Source of the DNA: Aphrocallistes beatrix
Lineage: Eukaryota > Porifera > Hexactinellida > Sceptrulophora > Aphrocallistidae
Assembly: GCA_963281255.1 (NCBI GenBank)
Contig: OY725488.1
Span: 6,793,524 to 6,857,523 of the forward strand
Direction: 5' to 3'
DNA length: 64,000 nucleotides
The notes under the pieces are model-generated. The model searched no databases, was not told where the DNA came from, and saw only the letters and a list, made by a program, of their open reading frames with translations. Each line of letters starts with the position of its first letter. Position 1 is the stretch's first letter. Of the stretch, positions 22,760 through 33,181 are shown piece after piece. The position numbers were made by a program, and so were the translations under genes.

Positions 22760-24300
22760 GACAAACTGGCAACGCTTTGGCATTGAAGACCAATAATTCT
22801 TCAAGAATGTTCCATCGATACCCCCCCCCCCCAGGCCTTCATCTGGGTGCGCAATGCGCACCCAGAAGTGCATAGTGCGCATCCAAAGTAGTGCGCACTG
22901 TGCACCCAGAAATGCGTAATGAAGGTGCACGAAAATATTGTTGGTGAGCATAACGTATTACTCGAATCAGTCCCAGAAATGGTGTGAAGACATCATTTCT
23001 TCATATTATACTCGTGTAAATACAAACAATTCTAAATAAATAATGCTACTATGAATAAATTTACAAATCTATTCTACGCGGAGACTTCGCCCACATCAAA
23101 AATACACGATGCAAAAACTCTAAATATGTATTCCTACTGTCGTAGACTCCTGGCAGTGCAACCCCTTGGACAGCTATCCTTGTTAACATCGAGATGTGAG
23201 CTGGAGTCAAAAATTTTGAGATGGTTCGCCTAATTTAGCAAGTACACTATGAGACTAGATGTCTAGGGTGCGCGCACTTTTGGGTGCGCATATTTGCGAA
23301 GGCTAGATGAAGCCCTGCCCCCCCCCCCCCCCCCAAATACTGGTTATATCACTTTTCAGCTGTTTAATTGAATTTGGAGCACGCTTTACCAAGTTTTCTT
23401 TGATCCATGCGAATAAATTTTCGATTGGATCAAGGTCAGGGCTCTGACTCGGCCATTCAAAGATGTGCGGGACATTTTGTTGCATCAATGCCTTAGTCAA
23501 TTTTGAGGTGTGTTTGGGGTCGTTATCCTGGACTAAAAACCACTCATCTTAATGGAAAACATGCTTGAACCAACAAATGTTCATTCAATATCTTCACACA
23601 TATTTCAGAATTTAAAATCTCGGTGAATATGCACAAAGGAAATGTACCTATCGAGGAGAAAGCAGCCCAGATATTAATTTTTGAGTATGTTTCATTGTGG
23701 GTTGAAGTCTTACAATGCACTTTTTCGTCCACATTCGTACTCGACCTCGATGGAGCCAGATGGATGCCTCGTCTACGAATATTGCGTGCTCCCAATGGCT
23801 ATGAATATTTTTCCTTGCCGACTGTTGTCTAAAAATTCTTTTCAGAAAGGAGGGGAATAGCCTTAGGATAAGGCTTTGAATATTCAAGATTATGTAAACA
23901 GCGAGAGACGGCATCCTTCCCAACATTAACAGGCCACTTCGCAGTCAGATCACGTAGTGAAATTGCAGGAGTTTGGCTTACTACCTTCATCACATATCTC
24001 TTAATATTGGGGATAAGTTTGGCTGGTCTCCCTGCTCCCTTCTTGTGTAATAGATTGGATGCAGACTTTACCTTAGACATGGCGTTGTAGACAGTCTTGA
24101 GTGAAACACCCACAACCCGACTAATCTCTTTCGGAGAATGCTTCTTTCCATCTAAAAGTATTCGAATGTTCCTGTCACGCCGTAACTGGTCCGGCCGGAT
24201 CATCCACGGCAGCCGTGGATGGTCCCCCCTATTAATATTACATGAAATGTGCTCTCGTAACATTGTATTTGCATTTTCACTTTAGTATATTGTCTCAATC
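22760..24300 (-). mobile_element. Tc1-like transposon relic
   Basis: The minus strand holds pieces of a Tc1 transposase in several frames. 24263-23829 is the HTH region (H-S-P-K-E-I-S-R-V-V-G-V-S and K-K-G-A-G-R-P). 23926-23544 is the first catalytic region (A-I-F-V-D-E-A-S-I-W). 23500-23303 ends W-P-S-Q-S-P-D-L-D-P-I-E-N. Multiple frameshifts make it dead. A MITE (22832-23317) lies in its 3' part, and a short palindromic insert (about 24183-24236) lies near its 5' end. The outer ends were not resolved. Confidence 0.7.
22832..23317. mobile_element. hAT-like MITE between poly-C tracts
   Basis: The ends CAGGCCTTCATCTGGG and its loose inverse CTAGATGAAGCCCTG are followed inside by GTGCGCA/TGCGCACCCA repeats on both arms. 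Poly-C runs of about 11 and 17 flank the two ends on the same strand, consistent with an 8-bp duplication of CCCCCCCC or insertion into a C tract of the Tc1-like relic. Confidence 0.6.
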
Positions 24301-24487
24301 AATCTATTTGGCAACATTAAATAGGGGTAGGCCCAACCAATATTTGGTGACAATAATTTATGAAGCTTAGAACCTTAATAGAGAGAAATAATAATATAAC
24401 ACTTCACTCATACATCATTCAATATCGTTCTCTGATTCAATAATTAGGTCTAGTAGGTATGTATATAAAACCCTTATTTGGTTACAT

Positions 24488-24709
24488 ATGAGAGTTTTTT
24501 ATTTGTATTTTATACTGGCAACCAGTGATGATGAAGTAGATAAAGAATTTCTACTTACTGAGAAGGCGTTTATTTATTTAACTGAGCATAGCTACCCCAT
24601 AAACTGCACAAAAAATGAAAAAAGAAGTATAAGGAGGAGATCTGAAAGACTACGAGTATGCAACGGGGAATTTCTATTCAAAAAGAAGGATGGCATTGAG
24701 GTAGATTGA
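24488..24709 (+). pseudogene. fossil fragment, integrase-type N-terminal region
   Basis: A 73-residue open stretch has the pattern Y-P...K-N-E-K-R-x-I-R-R-R, then G-E-F-L-F-K-K-K-D-G. This resembles the segment just before the zinc-binding domain of gypsy-type integrases and their domesticated or Ginger-type relatives. No other part of such an element was seen nearby, so it is only a fragment. The identification is weak. Confidence 0.3.
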
Positions 24710-24747
24710 TAAGTTTTCTTTGTATACATGATATTGTTAAATTGTGT

Positions 24748-24895
24748 ACAGTGAAACCTCGTTAATATAAACACGAAGGGGTTGGCGTCAAAACTGTTCC
24801 GAAATTCGTACTAACCGTTGTCATTTGTATAGAAAATAATTTGAAAGGTCCAAAAATTGTGTTCGTACAAATCGGAAATTCGTATTAATTATTTT
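24748..24895. mobile_element. MITE-like end (pogo style)
   Basis: It starts ACAGTGAAACCTCGTTAAT, a terminus common to pogo/Tigger-derived MITEs. An internal pair 'ccgaaattcgta' and 'cggaaattcgtat' repeats. No clear inverse end was found. Confidence 0.4.
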
Positions 24896-24971
24896 GCAAA
24901 TAGGGGTAAGCAAGGGGCATGCTTAGGAATGAATTTGCGACGCCGTGAATAGTCGAAAAGTATATTATATG

Positions 24972-25182
24972 ACAAAGGGGACCGTCCATGGCGCTGTACA
25001 TGGTCCGGTCGGACCATACATGGCGCCATACATGGTCCGAGGAGGGACATTATATGGCGAAAGGGGACCATTCACGGCGCCATGGATGGTCCGGCCGGAC
25101 CATGTACTGCGCCGTGGATGGTCCCCCGGACCATGTACGGCGCCGTACACTGACCAACTGTAGGGGGGACCATATATAGCGT
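24972..25182. repeat. palindromic GGACCAT array
   Basis: About 210 bp is built of linked palindromes of the type GGACCATGTACGGCGCCGTA plus CATGGTCC, spaced by GG[CT]CGGACC junctions. Units alternate GGCGCC centres with CCGG centres. A single related unit sits at about 24183-24236 inside the Tc1-like relic. ORFs across it in both strands are by-products of its symmetry. Single strands would fold into several strong hairpins. Confidence 0.8.
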
Positions 25183-25465
25183 GACATTCCCGCTTAGATA
25201 ATTGAGACATTTCAACAATAGATCTAATCAAGAACAATGGGAAGGATCAAAAGGTGAAGGAAGTCATGTAAAATTATTTCGGGTCATCATGACGTCATCA
25301 ATTGTGGTTAAATATTTTTTAGATATTTTTGATATTTGTCAATGAAAACAATACTAAAATTCAGTCATAATTGTACAATACACAATAGAGCCTAACTCGA
25401 CAACATTATTCATTTGCTTGTAACCAGGAATTATAATACAAAAAATTGTAAATAATTATCGGACG

Positions 25466-25857
25466 GGCATGCCTAATTTACGGGACGGGACGGGTCAAGA
25501 TGCCTAATTTACGGGACGGGACAGAATCATTCCGGAAAACTTTTGTCAGTACTTAATTTGCGAGACGGGACAAAAATACCTCACTATAGAGTCGAGTCGA
25601 TTCAGTGTATTGTGACACTTAGTTATCCCATTATTCACTAGACTACGTATATTCTATTAACTATGTATTTTATTCATTATATCAATATTTATTCTACAAT
25701 TCACAATATAGTTATGTACTACAGTGAAGATTGGATATAACGACAAATCGCAAATAACGACATTTTTATCTTGCCCGATAGTACGTCGTTATATCCAATC
25801 TTCACTGTATATAATTATAATCTTCACTGTATATAAAAATTAGGCATGCCCTTATCA
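25466..25857. mobile_element. GGGCATGCC-ended palindromic element, larger copy
   Basis: It starts GGGCATGCCTAATTTACGGG and ends ATTAGGCATGCCC, matching the compact copy at 28788-28964. Between the ends are GGGACGGGAC repeats and one of two inverted arms described in the next entry. Clear target-site duplication was not found. Confidence 0.55.
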
Positions 25858-26524
25858 TTTACGGGACGGGACAGGACCATCTCGGAAAATCTAGGTACCT
25901 AATTTACGGGACGGGACAGGATCATTCCGGAAACTTTGTCAGTACATAATTTGCCGGACGGGACAAAAATACCTAATTATACAGTCGAGTCGATTCAAGG
26001 TATTGTGACATCGATTAATCGCGAAAACTGCTTAAATCTCTAGGAATAGAATCAGGGGCGGTCACAAGAATTTTCTAAACCGGGGCAAGCGGAGAAACAA
26101 ACTCGGGAAAATGACCCGGATGCCCCCCCCCCTTGGGAACGCCCCTGAGTAGAATAGTTTTCATACATAGAATTTAGTATTAAATACTATTGGTTAATTG
26201 GGAATTCTGCTTAATCGGGACAAAGTATCACGACCCAATGTGTTCTGATTAAGCGGATTCATTGTACCCGAATAATTATATACAGTGAAGATTGGATATA
26301 ACGACGTACTATCGGGCAAGATAAAAATGTCGTTATTTGCGATTTGTCGTTATATCCAATCTTCACTGTAGTACATAACTATATTGTGAATTGTAGAATA
26401 AATATTGATATAATGAATAAAATACATAGTTAATAGAATATACGTAGTCTAGTGAATAATGGGATAACTAAGTGTCACAATACCCTGAATCGACTCGACT
26501 CTATAGTGAGGTATTTTTGTCGGA
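25570..26524. repeat. large inverted repeat, arms ~235 bp
   Basis: Arms 25570-25809 and 26281-26524 are inverted copies. Each contains a small MITE with ends CAGTGAAGATTGGATATAAC and its inverse (25731-25808 and 26284-26369), plus an outer shared stretch ending at a GAGTCGAGTCGATTC motif. A partial third piece with the same GAGTCGA motif lies near 25980. The spacer holds GGGACGGGAC repeats and a hAT-like MITE. Confidence 0.8.
26053..26147. mobile_element. hAT-like MITE, 95 bp
   Basis: The ends CAGGGGCG and CGCCCCTG are inverted. Flanks AATAGAAT and AGTAGAAT match at 7 of 8 positions. The interior contains a C10 tract. Confidence 0.7.
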
Positions 26525-26564
26525 CATCCTGTATACCCAATACCCACCCCTAGTGTATAACTGG

Positions 26565-27508
26565 CAGGGTTACCATACGTCCTTTTTTAGAAAGGACAGT
26601 CCTTCTTTTTTGCTATCTGTCCTTTTTAAAATATGCTGTCCTTTTTGTCCTTTTTTTTCGCTTTTTGTCCTTATTGTCCTTCTTGTTCTTATAAACTCAT
26701 TCTTGTCCTTTTACGTTTTACTTGTAGATTATATACTAGAATGGCTATCATGATGATTTAGCATATTTTGGAAATCGAAACCCTAGGTGAGAATTTACAT
26801 ATATGTCCGCGGCTTCACAAAAAAATTCAAACCGATATCTCTTAAACTCAGGTCTGTACACCACATACGGCCAGACACCAGCACTCATTTTAGAACTGTG
26901 CTACTATAACATTATATTGGATCAGAGATCCAATATAATGTTATAGAAGCACACTAAAAATATTCAAAACAATTCCTTGGGGTGCTAGCACCAGGGATTT
27001 ACTTGCTACTTTTTTTTTACTTGCTACTTACTACCTTTTTATTTTTTTGGAGAAAAATAAAAGGTAGTAAGTAAATATTCTGGATTGCGAGCAAAAAAAA
27101 AGTAGCAAGTAAATTTCCCGGACACCCTGATGAAATGGACATGTTTCTGAAATACTCAAATATTCCTGCAAATCCCTCGATGCACCCTCGTTTCTGTCAT
27201 ATATTGTACAATCAATAATTTTTTCTCCTCACGCCAACTAAATATCGGTCAAAAAATAAGTAGCAAGTAAAATAAAAGTAGTGAGTGAGTAAAACTAAAT
27301 CTAAAATGGAGGAAAAAATAAAGTAGCAAGTAAACGGTGGGCAAAAAAAAATACGTACAACTTTTTTTTTGCCAGTTCTGGAATCCCTGGCTAGCACCCA
27401 GACAGCCATTATTGTCGTTCGCTACGCTCTCTCTTTACATCGTTTTTCTAAATCTTCGATCTATCCCTGAGTGTCCTTTTTTTTATGATTGAGGAGATGG
27501 CAACCCTG
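26565..27508. mobile_element. hAT-like element with a nested MITE
   Basis: The ends CAGGGTTACCATACGTCC and GGAGATGGCAACCCTG are loosely inverted, and both flanks read GTATAAC. The left interior is rich in TGTCCTTTTT. A perfect 20-bp palindrome with a 3-nt loop lies at 26904-26946. A second hAT-like MITE (26993-27389) is nested inside. There is no transposase. Confidence 0.65.
26993..27389. mobile_element. nested hAT-like MITE with perfect 8-bp TSD
   Basis: The inverted ends are CAGGGATT and AATCCCTG. The duplication GCTAGCAC is perfect at 26985-26992 and 27390-27397. The interior repeats AAGTAGCAAGTAAA in both orientations. Confidence 0.8.
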
Positions 27509-27949
27509 GTATAACAGCAATTTAGTAATAATACATGATGTCCGTCGACATTACTAAATCGATGTTACACTACATAGTATATCACGAATTGTAAGGGTCA
27601 TGAATTGTTGCCCCCCTCCCCCTCCTAGATCCACCCATGTAAATTTTCATGTGATTTTAACACTTTAAAATAATTATCATTGCGGGAGTCAGTAGAGAAA
27701 TTAACGTCACGAATAACTAAGGTAGGAAACTACCAAAGAAGAACCCAGTTTTAGTCAAAATCATGTAAATCATCCCCGAATTAATCCATCATTTAGTACA
27801 CTTGTACATGATTTAGCATTGGATTAAATTGCAATAGGATGCTGAAACACAAGTCTACATATTTGATTCATTTCAAATGTCATACCGATTGGTGTACTTT
27901 CCAGAGTATAGCATGTTAATGTGTGCTCGTTCTGAGAACAATTGAGAAA

Positions 27950-28150
27950 ATGACGAAAATTGGTCAAAATTTGCTATGTCATTAGGAGCCACATAAGTGT
28001 CAGATTGGGCTATTATCAAAACGACAGAAACCACCAAGGCTAGTATCAATGTACTCCAAATGTCATCCCAATTGCTTCACTTGTTCCCGAATTATTACAT
28101 CTTAGTGTGCCGGACTGCCGGTTTCTCGCTGCTAATTTCACACTCGTTTA
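27950..28150. repeat. dispersed repeat, partner at 6870-7060
   Basis: It shares 'accaccaaggctagtatca', 'atgtactccaa' and 'ggtttctcgctg' in the same orientation with 6870-7060, with many differences. The type of repeat is unknown. Confidence 0.55.
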
Positions 28151-28578
28151 ATAATGTTATCTCGTATAGCAATATGTCTTATAGAGTCAAATACGTACAT
28201 TTCAATCCGAACACAAAATAATTATTACTTTGACTCCCTCAAGGATTTTATTGTATCTCTTTTGGAATAGGCTTACCTAATTAGCAATAAATATAATTTA
28301 TCAACTAATGAGTTTTAATGGAGTCCAACAGTTTTATCAAGTTATCACAGGCTGTGGTTCAAGAGTCAGTAAAACTTGACTCCAAGGAGGCCAATTTCTC
28401 ACCATCAGCCGTTATTCATCACAAAATTCTTAAGTTGTCTATACAGTGCTTAGTTAATTTTTAAATAAATTATCGTCCACGAGTATATACTCAGCTTTTA
28501 AGACGCACACTCAGTTAACACGTACTATTCTCCTCCCATAACAGATTCATATATAATCATAAACTTGGCGACTATGGT

Positions 28579-29123
28579 CAGGCTCAATGAGAGGGGGTGG
28601 TGCCAGCAGGGCCATTTGGCCCGGGCCTCGAGTTCCAAGGGGGCCTCCTCACCCTCCATAGTCCCACAAAAATAGACAGAGTTCATGATAATAATTAATT
28701 ATGTATTCTATTTTACAATATTTGGATTATGTAGTGTTCTTGTTAACTCAATTATTGATGCATTCGCAGAGAAAAATGCTAGAAAAGGGGCATGCCTAAT
28801 TTCCGGGACGGGACGGAACCGTCCCGGAAATTAGGCATCTTAACCCGTCCCGTCCCGGAAATTAGGTACCTTTTCTGTCCCGTCCCGGAAATTAGGTACC
28901 TTTTCTGTCCCGTCCCGGAGATTAGGCATCTTGACTCGTCCCGTCCCGGAAATTAGGCATGCCCTAGAAAAGTATTTATCAATTAAAGCTCGTTTGTATT
29001 CACACAATTATACATCTATTATTATCGTATAATATTTATCATCTCATGTTTTCATAGATTGAAATTGTAGGCTACAATTCTAGCAAAGTGGCCCTGCCCT
29101 CTCTGATTCTCTCAGAGGCCCTG
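28579..29123. mobile_element. hAT-like element with perfect 8-bp TSD
   Basis: The ends CAGGCTCAATGAGAG and CTCTCAGAGGCCCTG are loosely inverted. ACTATGGT is duplicated perfectly at 28571-28578 and 29124-29131. It contains the palindromic element at 28788-28964, which is therefore younger. Confidence 0.75.
28788..28964. mobile_element. palindromic GGGACGGGAC element, compact copy
   Basis: The ends GGGCATGCCTAATTTCCGGG and their exact inverse enclose about five units of CCCGTCCCGGAAATTAGG alternating with short spacers. TAGAAAAG is duplicated perfectly at 28780-28787 and 28965-28972, so the whole array moved as one unit with 8-bp duplication. A relative lies at 25466-25857. Confidence 0.8.
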
Positions 29124-29598
29124 ACTATGGTACCTAGTGACTAAGGTGACCCGCATTGGGCTCACTCAAACTTGGGACCTATGCTACAAACAAAGTACGA
29201 TTTATCCAAGAGACTGTATATTTTAATCAACGGCTATGTAGGATTTTGATCAACGATGTATCGGTGGGATTTTGATCAAAGATTTATCGATGTAGAGATT
29301 AAGGCCTAATTTGAAATAGGAATAAGACCTAAAATCTCGAAAGTAGGATAAGACATAAAATGCCACACAGTACCTACTCCAGAAATAAAAATGCCACTTT
29401 CACATTCAATTGGACACTATTTCAAACCTAAAATGCCCCCCCCCCTTCACTAGGTTCTTACACATATCACTCTCCAAAATGCTCACTTTCGCTCTCCCTC
29501 AAATTTTAGGTTTATTCCTACTTAGCAGGTTTTAGGTCTTATTCCGATTCCCCCTATGTGCGGCAGGATATAAACATTGAAAAAGAATAGTCACATTA

Positions 29599-29900
29599 CA
29601 GTAGGACGTCAGTTATCCGAACGGGTTGGGACCGCGGGGGTTCGGATAACTGAAGTTGTTATGTGATTATATAGAAAAGTTGGTCAGTAGTACTAAGTAG
29701 TCATAATGATGAATATGGATAAAATACTCATTAGCTTATGTAGGTATCATAGTATATAAAATGATGGCAGTGTAATAATTTCAATTATCAACTCAGGATG
29801 CATCATTTATACATTTATTATATTTTAGTTTGGTCAACCAAGGGGTTCGGATAACTGAAGTGTTCGGATAACTGAAGTTCGGATAACTGACGTTCTACTG
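29599..29900. mobile_element. TA-flanked MITE, 302 bp
   Basis: It starts CAGTAGGACGTCAGTTATCC and ends with the near-inverse GGATAACTGACGTTCTACTG, flanked by TA. The motif GTTCGGATAACTGAAG recurs several times near both ends. Pogo/Tigger style, no ORF. Confidence 0.8.
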
Positions 29901-30085
29901 TATATAGTATTGCAAGTGACAAATGTATATTTGTTGATTTAAATCGTTGATCAAAATCCCACATGAACGTTGATCAAAATATATAGTCCCTTTATCCAAG
30001 TCGTATACGTATGTTACACCAAGGATTTTAACCATTTTGTTGAATGAAACAAATTTTTTAAAATACATTTGTCCACGTTAAGAGT

Positions 30086-30769
30086 ATGGCAGCTAAGCAA
30101 GATGTGCTAGGTGTTCAGAAATATCCAAGGACACCTCACTTCTCGTTCTCTCCAGGAGTTAGTGGTGACGACATCGTTCTACCCTCTACTTCGAAACAAC
30201 CTTTCCTTTCTCAAGAATCAATTCTCACTGAAAAACTAGATGGAGGAAATTGCTCGATATTCCGTGGCAAGGTTTATGCGAGAACTGTGAGCGAAGAAGC
30301 GACACATCCATCTTTCGGGCCGATCAAACAAATAGCTGCGCAAATATCCTGTCTAATACCAGATAATATCCAAATATTCTGTGAGAACATGTTCGCAGTA
30401 CATTCAATACAATATGATCAGTTAGATTCATATTTATACATTTTTGCAGTCCTAGAACATGGGAGAGAATGGTTGTCATGGGATGAAGTTGTCGAATGGT
30501 CTGATACTCTAAGTATCCCAACAGTGCCGTTAGTGCAGAGAGGAATATTTGGAACTTTATCAATAGTTGAAGAAATAATTATCAAGAAAATGAAACAACC
30601 TTCTCTCTTGAGTACTGGCACTCCTGAAGGATTCGTGCTCAGAAATGGGAATAGATTTGGATATGATGAACTTAATAAGAATGCGGTAAAATACGTGAGA
30701 GCTGGACACATACAAACTGATGAAAAATGGAAAAAAACTTGGAAGCAAGCAAAGTTATTTCCTAAATGA
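30086..30769 (+). CDS. bacterial-type RNA ligase (pfam RNA_ligase family)
   Basis: A 227-residue intact, intronless ORF carries all nucleotidyltransferase motifs of ATP-dependent RNA ligases in order. Motif I is E-K-L-D-G-G-N with the nucleotidylated lysine at about 50. Then come motif Ia Y-A-R-T at about 64, motif III F-C-E-N-M-F-A at about 98, motif IIIa Y-I-F-A-V at about 118, motif IV P-E-G-F-V at about 180 and motif V V-K-Y-V-R at about 201. The N-terminal K-Y-P-R-T-P-H-F-x-F-S-P-G and the W-L-S-W-D-E segment match a family I know from bacteria, full length. It is unlike the animal RLIG1 ligase. The start ATGG at 30086 is the first in frame. The predicted role is sealing of RNA ends through lysyl-AMP, either repair or tRNA ligation; the substrate cannot be told. 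No host gene overlaps it, and only transposon relics lie to the left. I infer horizontal transfer or an under-noticed animal branch of the family. Confidence 0.9.
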   Translation: MAAKQDVLGVQKYPRTPHFSFSPGVSGDDIVLPSTSKQPFLSQESILTEKLDGGNCSIFRGKVYARTVSEEATHPSFGPIKQIAAQISCLIPDNIQIFCENMFAVHSIQYDQLDSYLYIFAVLEHGREWLSWDEVVEWSDTLSIPTVPLVQRGIFGTLSIVEEIIIKKMKQPSLLSTGTPEGFVLRNGNRFGYDELNKNAVKYVRAGHIQTDEKWKKTWKQAKLFPK

Positions 30770-33181
30770 TATCTCCGATTTGTGAATTGTATATGTTTGT
30801 TAGTTCTAAGTTAGTTCAAAGATCACGTAGTTGTGTACTTTTGGTTATATCAACATGTTACAGTGCTGCCAATTTAAACTAAGCCATAAAAATACGGGGT
30901 CAATATTATGCATGTAATTGACCCCATGGCATTGGCGGGTTTTAATAATTAGAAAACATGTATTGTGTAACTCGATTACAGACTATTCAATGGAGCAGAG
31001 GACGACTGAATGCAAGTTTAGGACTGAGTCTACTGTTCCAATAACATGTTTTAATTGAGCTAATTTCACTGAATTGAATTTTAAGATTGCAGTTGTAGAT
31101 TCAGCTGATATCAAAATATCAATACAATACTAATGTTAATAATTTAATGTGGCAAAAAGTAAACAAGAAAACATGGTAGTATATAAATGAAAAAAAGTTG
31201 CGCATATAGCAGATGCAGTTCATCACTTTAGCAGAGAGAATTGGCAGAAATCGGCAACCAGCATATAAAGCATTTCACCAGTGTGGTTCTCTTGTGGCCT
31301 GAAGAATCTACATTAACAGAATCAATTTAATTGTATTTTAAAATGAGTGGACACTTTTCTGTGCAACAAGGCAATTCTGAGTATTACCTGATATTTGGTG
31401 TCTTAATACTAGCCTTCGGTTCTGTAGTATTCCAACCTTGAAAGAGAAAGCAATAAACTAATAGAATATAACATAAATATTCGAAACATGTCGTAATTGG
31501 GCCTAATATATGCATTAGTGTGATATTCTAGGAGGGAAACTTACCTTTCTAACAATTACTGCTGGCCATAAAATGGGACCCCCTTCCCCCAATCCTTGTT
31601 AATGTAATTTTAAGAATATATGCACAAGTATAATTATAATCATAACTAGGGTAAACTTTGGGTACATAACTCGAAATAAATCCTTATGGCACAAACATGA
31701 AATATGTAAGCCTAGCAGCGCGAACAAGTGAAAACATACTCGTACCTATAATAATGATAGCTATGATTAGCAATGACAATTATTAGATTTATGATAAAAA
31801 CAGATTAAGTTCTAATCAAACAATACGGCCTAATTTTATTATAATTGTATCAATTTACTGCGGTCATGTTAGACGGAGTGAATAAAAAATATTTTTAAAA
31901 GGAAGATACGTACTTGACTCATTTAATTTATCATTAATGAGCTAATAATGTAGTAATATTTAATTTAAAATATAAATTTAATTTGTGAAACTTACCGTGA
32001 TAATGCTTCGAAAAAAAAATTGCCCACAAGAACAAGACACAAACTAATATCGAAATATTAGTTTGTGTCTTAAAACGAAGGCTAGTATTAAGACATGGCG
32101 TAAATCCAGTGGTTCTTATTTATACATCACTCATAAAACTTTAGCACATCTATGTCGAATTTTCAGCTAATTGGAAGTCTATTTGAGGTCACAAATACTA
32201 TGATATGTTGATTTTTGATTGTCAAATTAAAATCTTTTCGTATCGTGACTGGGTACACTATACGTCCATACGGTGCCTGGATAACCCAGCTTCAGGAGAA
32301 GCCGGCCTAGGATAAGTTAGCGTTCCAGAGAACTACTACTCACGCCGTAATTGAAACAGTTCCCTGGAATGCGAGGAGTTGCTTTGTTTGGTATTTGCGT
32401 AGTAATAAGTATTAATTTAATACATACTTATGAAAGGACCAAGTATCTAGGTGTTAGCTTAAAATACAATCGAGTTGAATTGGGCTGAGATCTCCCATTG
32501 GCTGAGTTCGTATTGTACCGACACAGTGGAGTAATTGTTTTGTTGCCTCACCCTACTAATAGAGTAATTCATCATTGAATGAGCTATTTTATTTTAGGTG
32601 AATATGTTATTCATCAATGAAAAATTTTGCTGATTCAGACATTTGTCACTATCTCAATTTTTGTGAAAATTATCACCATTCCATTCAATTTAATCAATTA
32701 TAAATTTTTTTTATTTTTTGGCGAATAACTTTAAAGTGGGTACGAGGACGTTCATAGTTTTATTACTAAAACTACGTAATTAACCGACAAACAAGTAACC
32801 ATGAATCAATCATCAATCATGCCCCATTTTATACCAATATATCTAGATATCTCTATTAATCCGAGATAACCGTTTGAAACTAGATGAAAAAGCAATACCC
32901 CGGGGTTAAAAATGAACAATTATGATAATATGATATCTTTATTAAGTTTATCTGTGCGCAAAACACATCCATAATTATCACTAATATCAAGAATATTCAG
33001 TACGAAGCACGTAATCATAATACTATAATCCATAGCACAAGACAGTGGAAAAACCTTCAAAAACACAGACAGATCAATAAAACCTATCAAACCCAAATTT
33101 ATAAAAGCCAAACAAGTCAAACACTAACAAGGAATAAAAAACGTATTTACAATGTGGGGGGCGGTCTGTGTAGGCTTGTGA
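30770..33181. other. gene-free stretch, 3' flank of SGK3-like gene
   Basis: No gene was found. A hairpin GGGGTCAAT/ATTGACCCC lies at about 30896-30927. 'tgtcttaatactagccttcg' near 31400 is inverted at about 32076-32096, possibly the ends of a 700-bp element. A perfect palindrome (arms AGACACAAACTAATAT, 4-nt loop) lies at 32036-32071. On the minus strand an AATAAA near 32938-32943 is a plausible polyadenylation signal for the SGK3-like gene. Confidence 0.5.

Noticed and set aside
23051-23233. Small plus-strand gene between poly-C tracts
   Set aside because: It lies inside a MITE and has no recognisable motif.
24945-25237. Open frames on both strands rich in G-P-C-T-A-P-style residues
   Set aside because: By-products of the palindromic array; both strands read alike because the DNA is symmetric.
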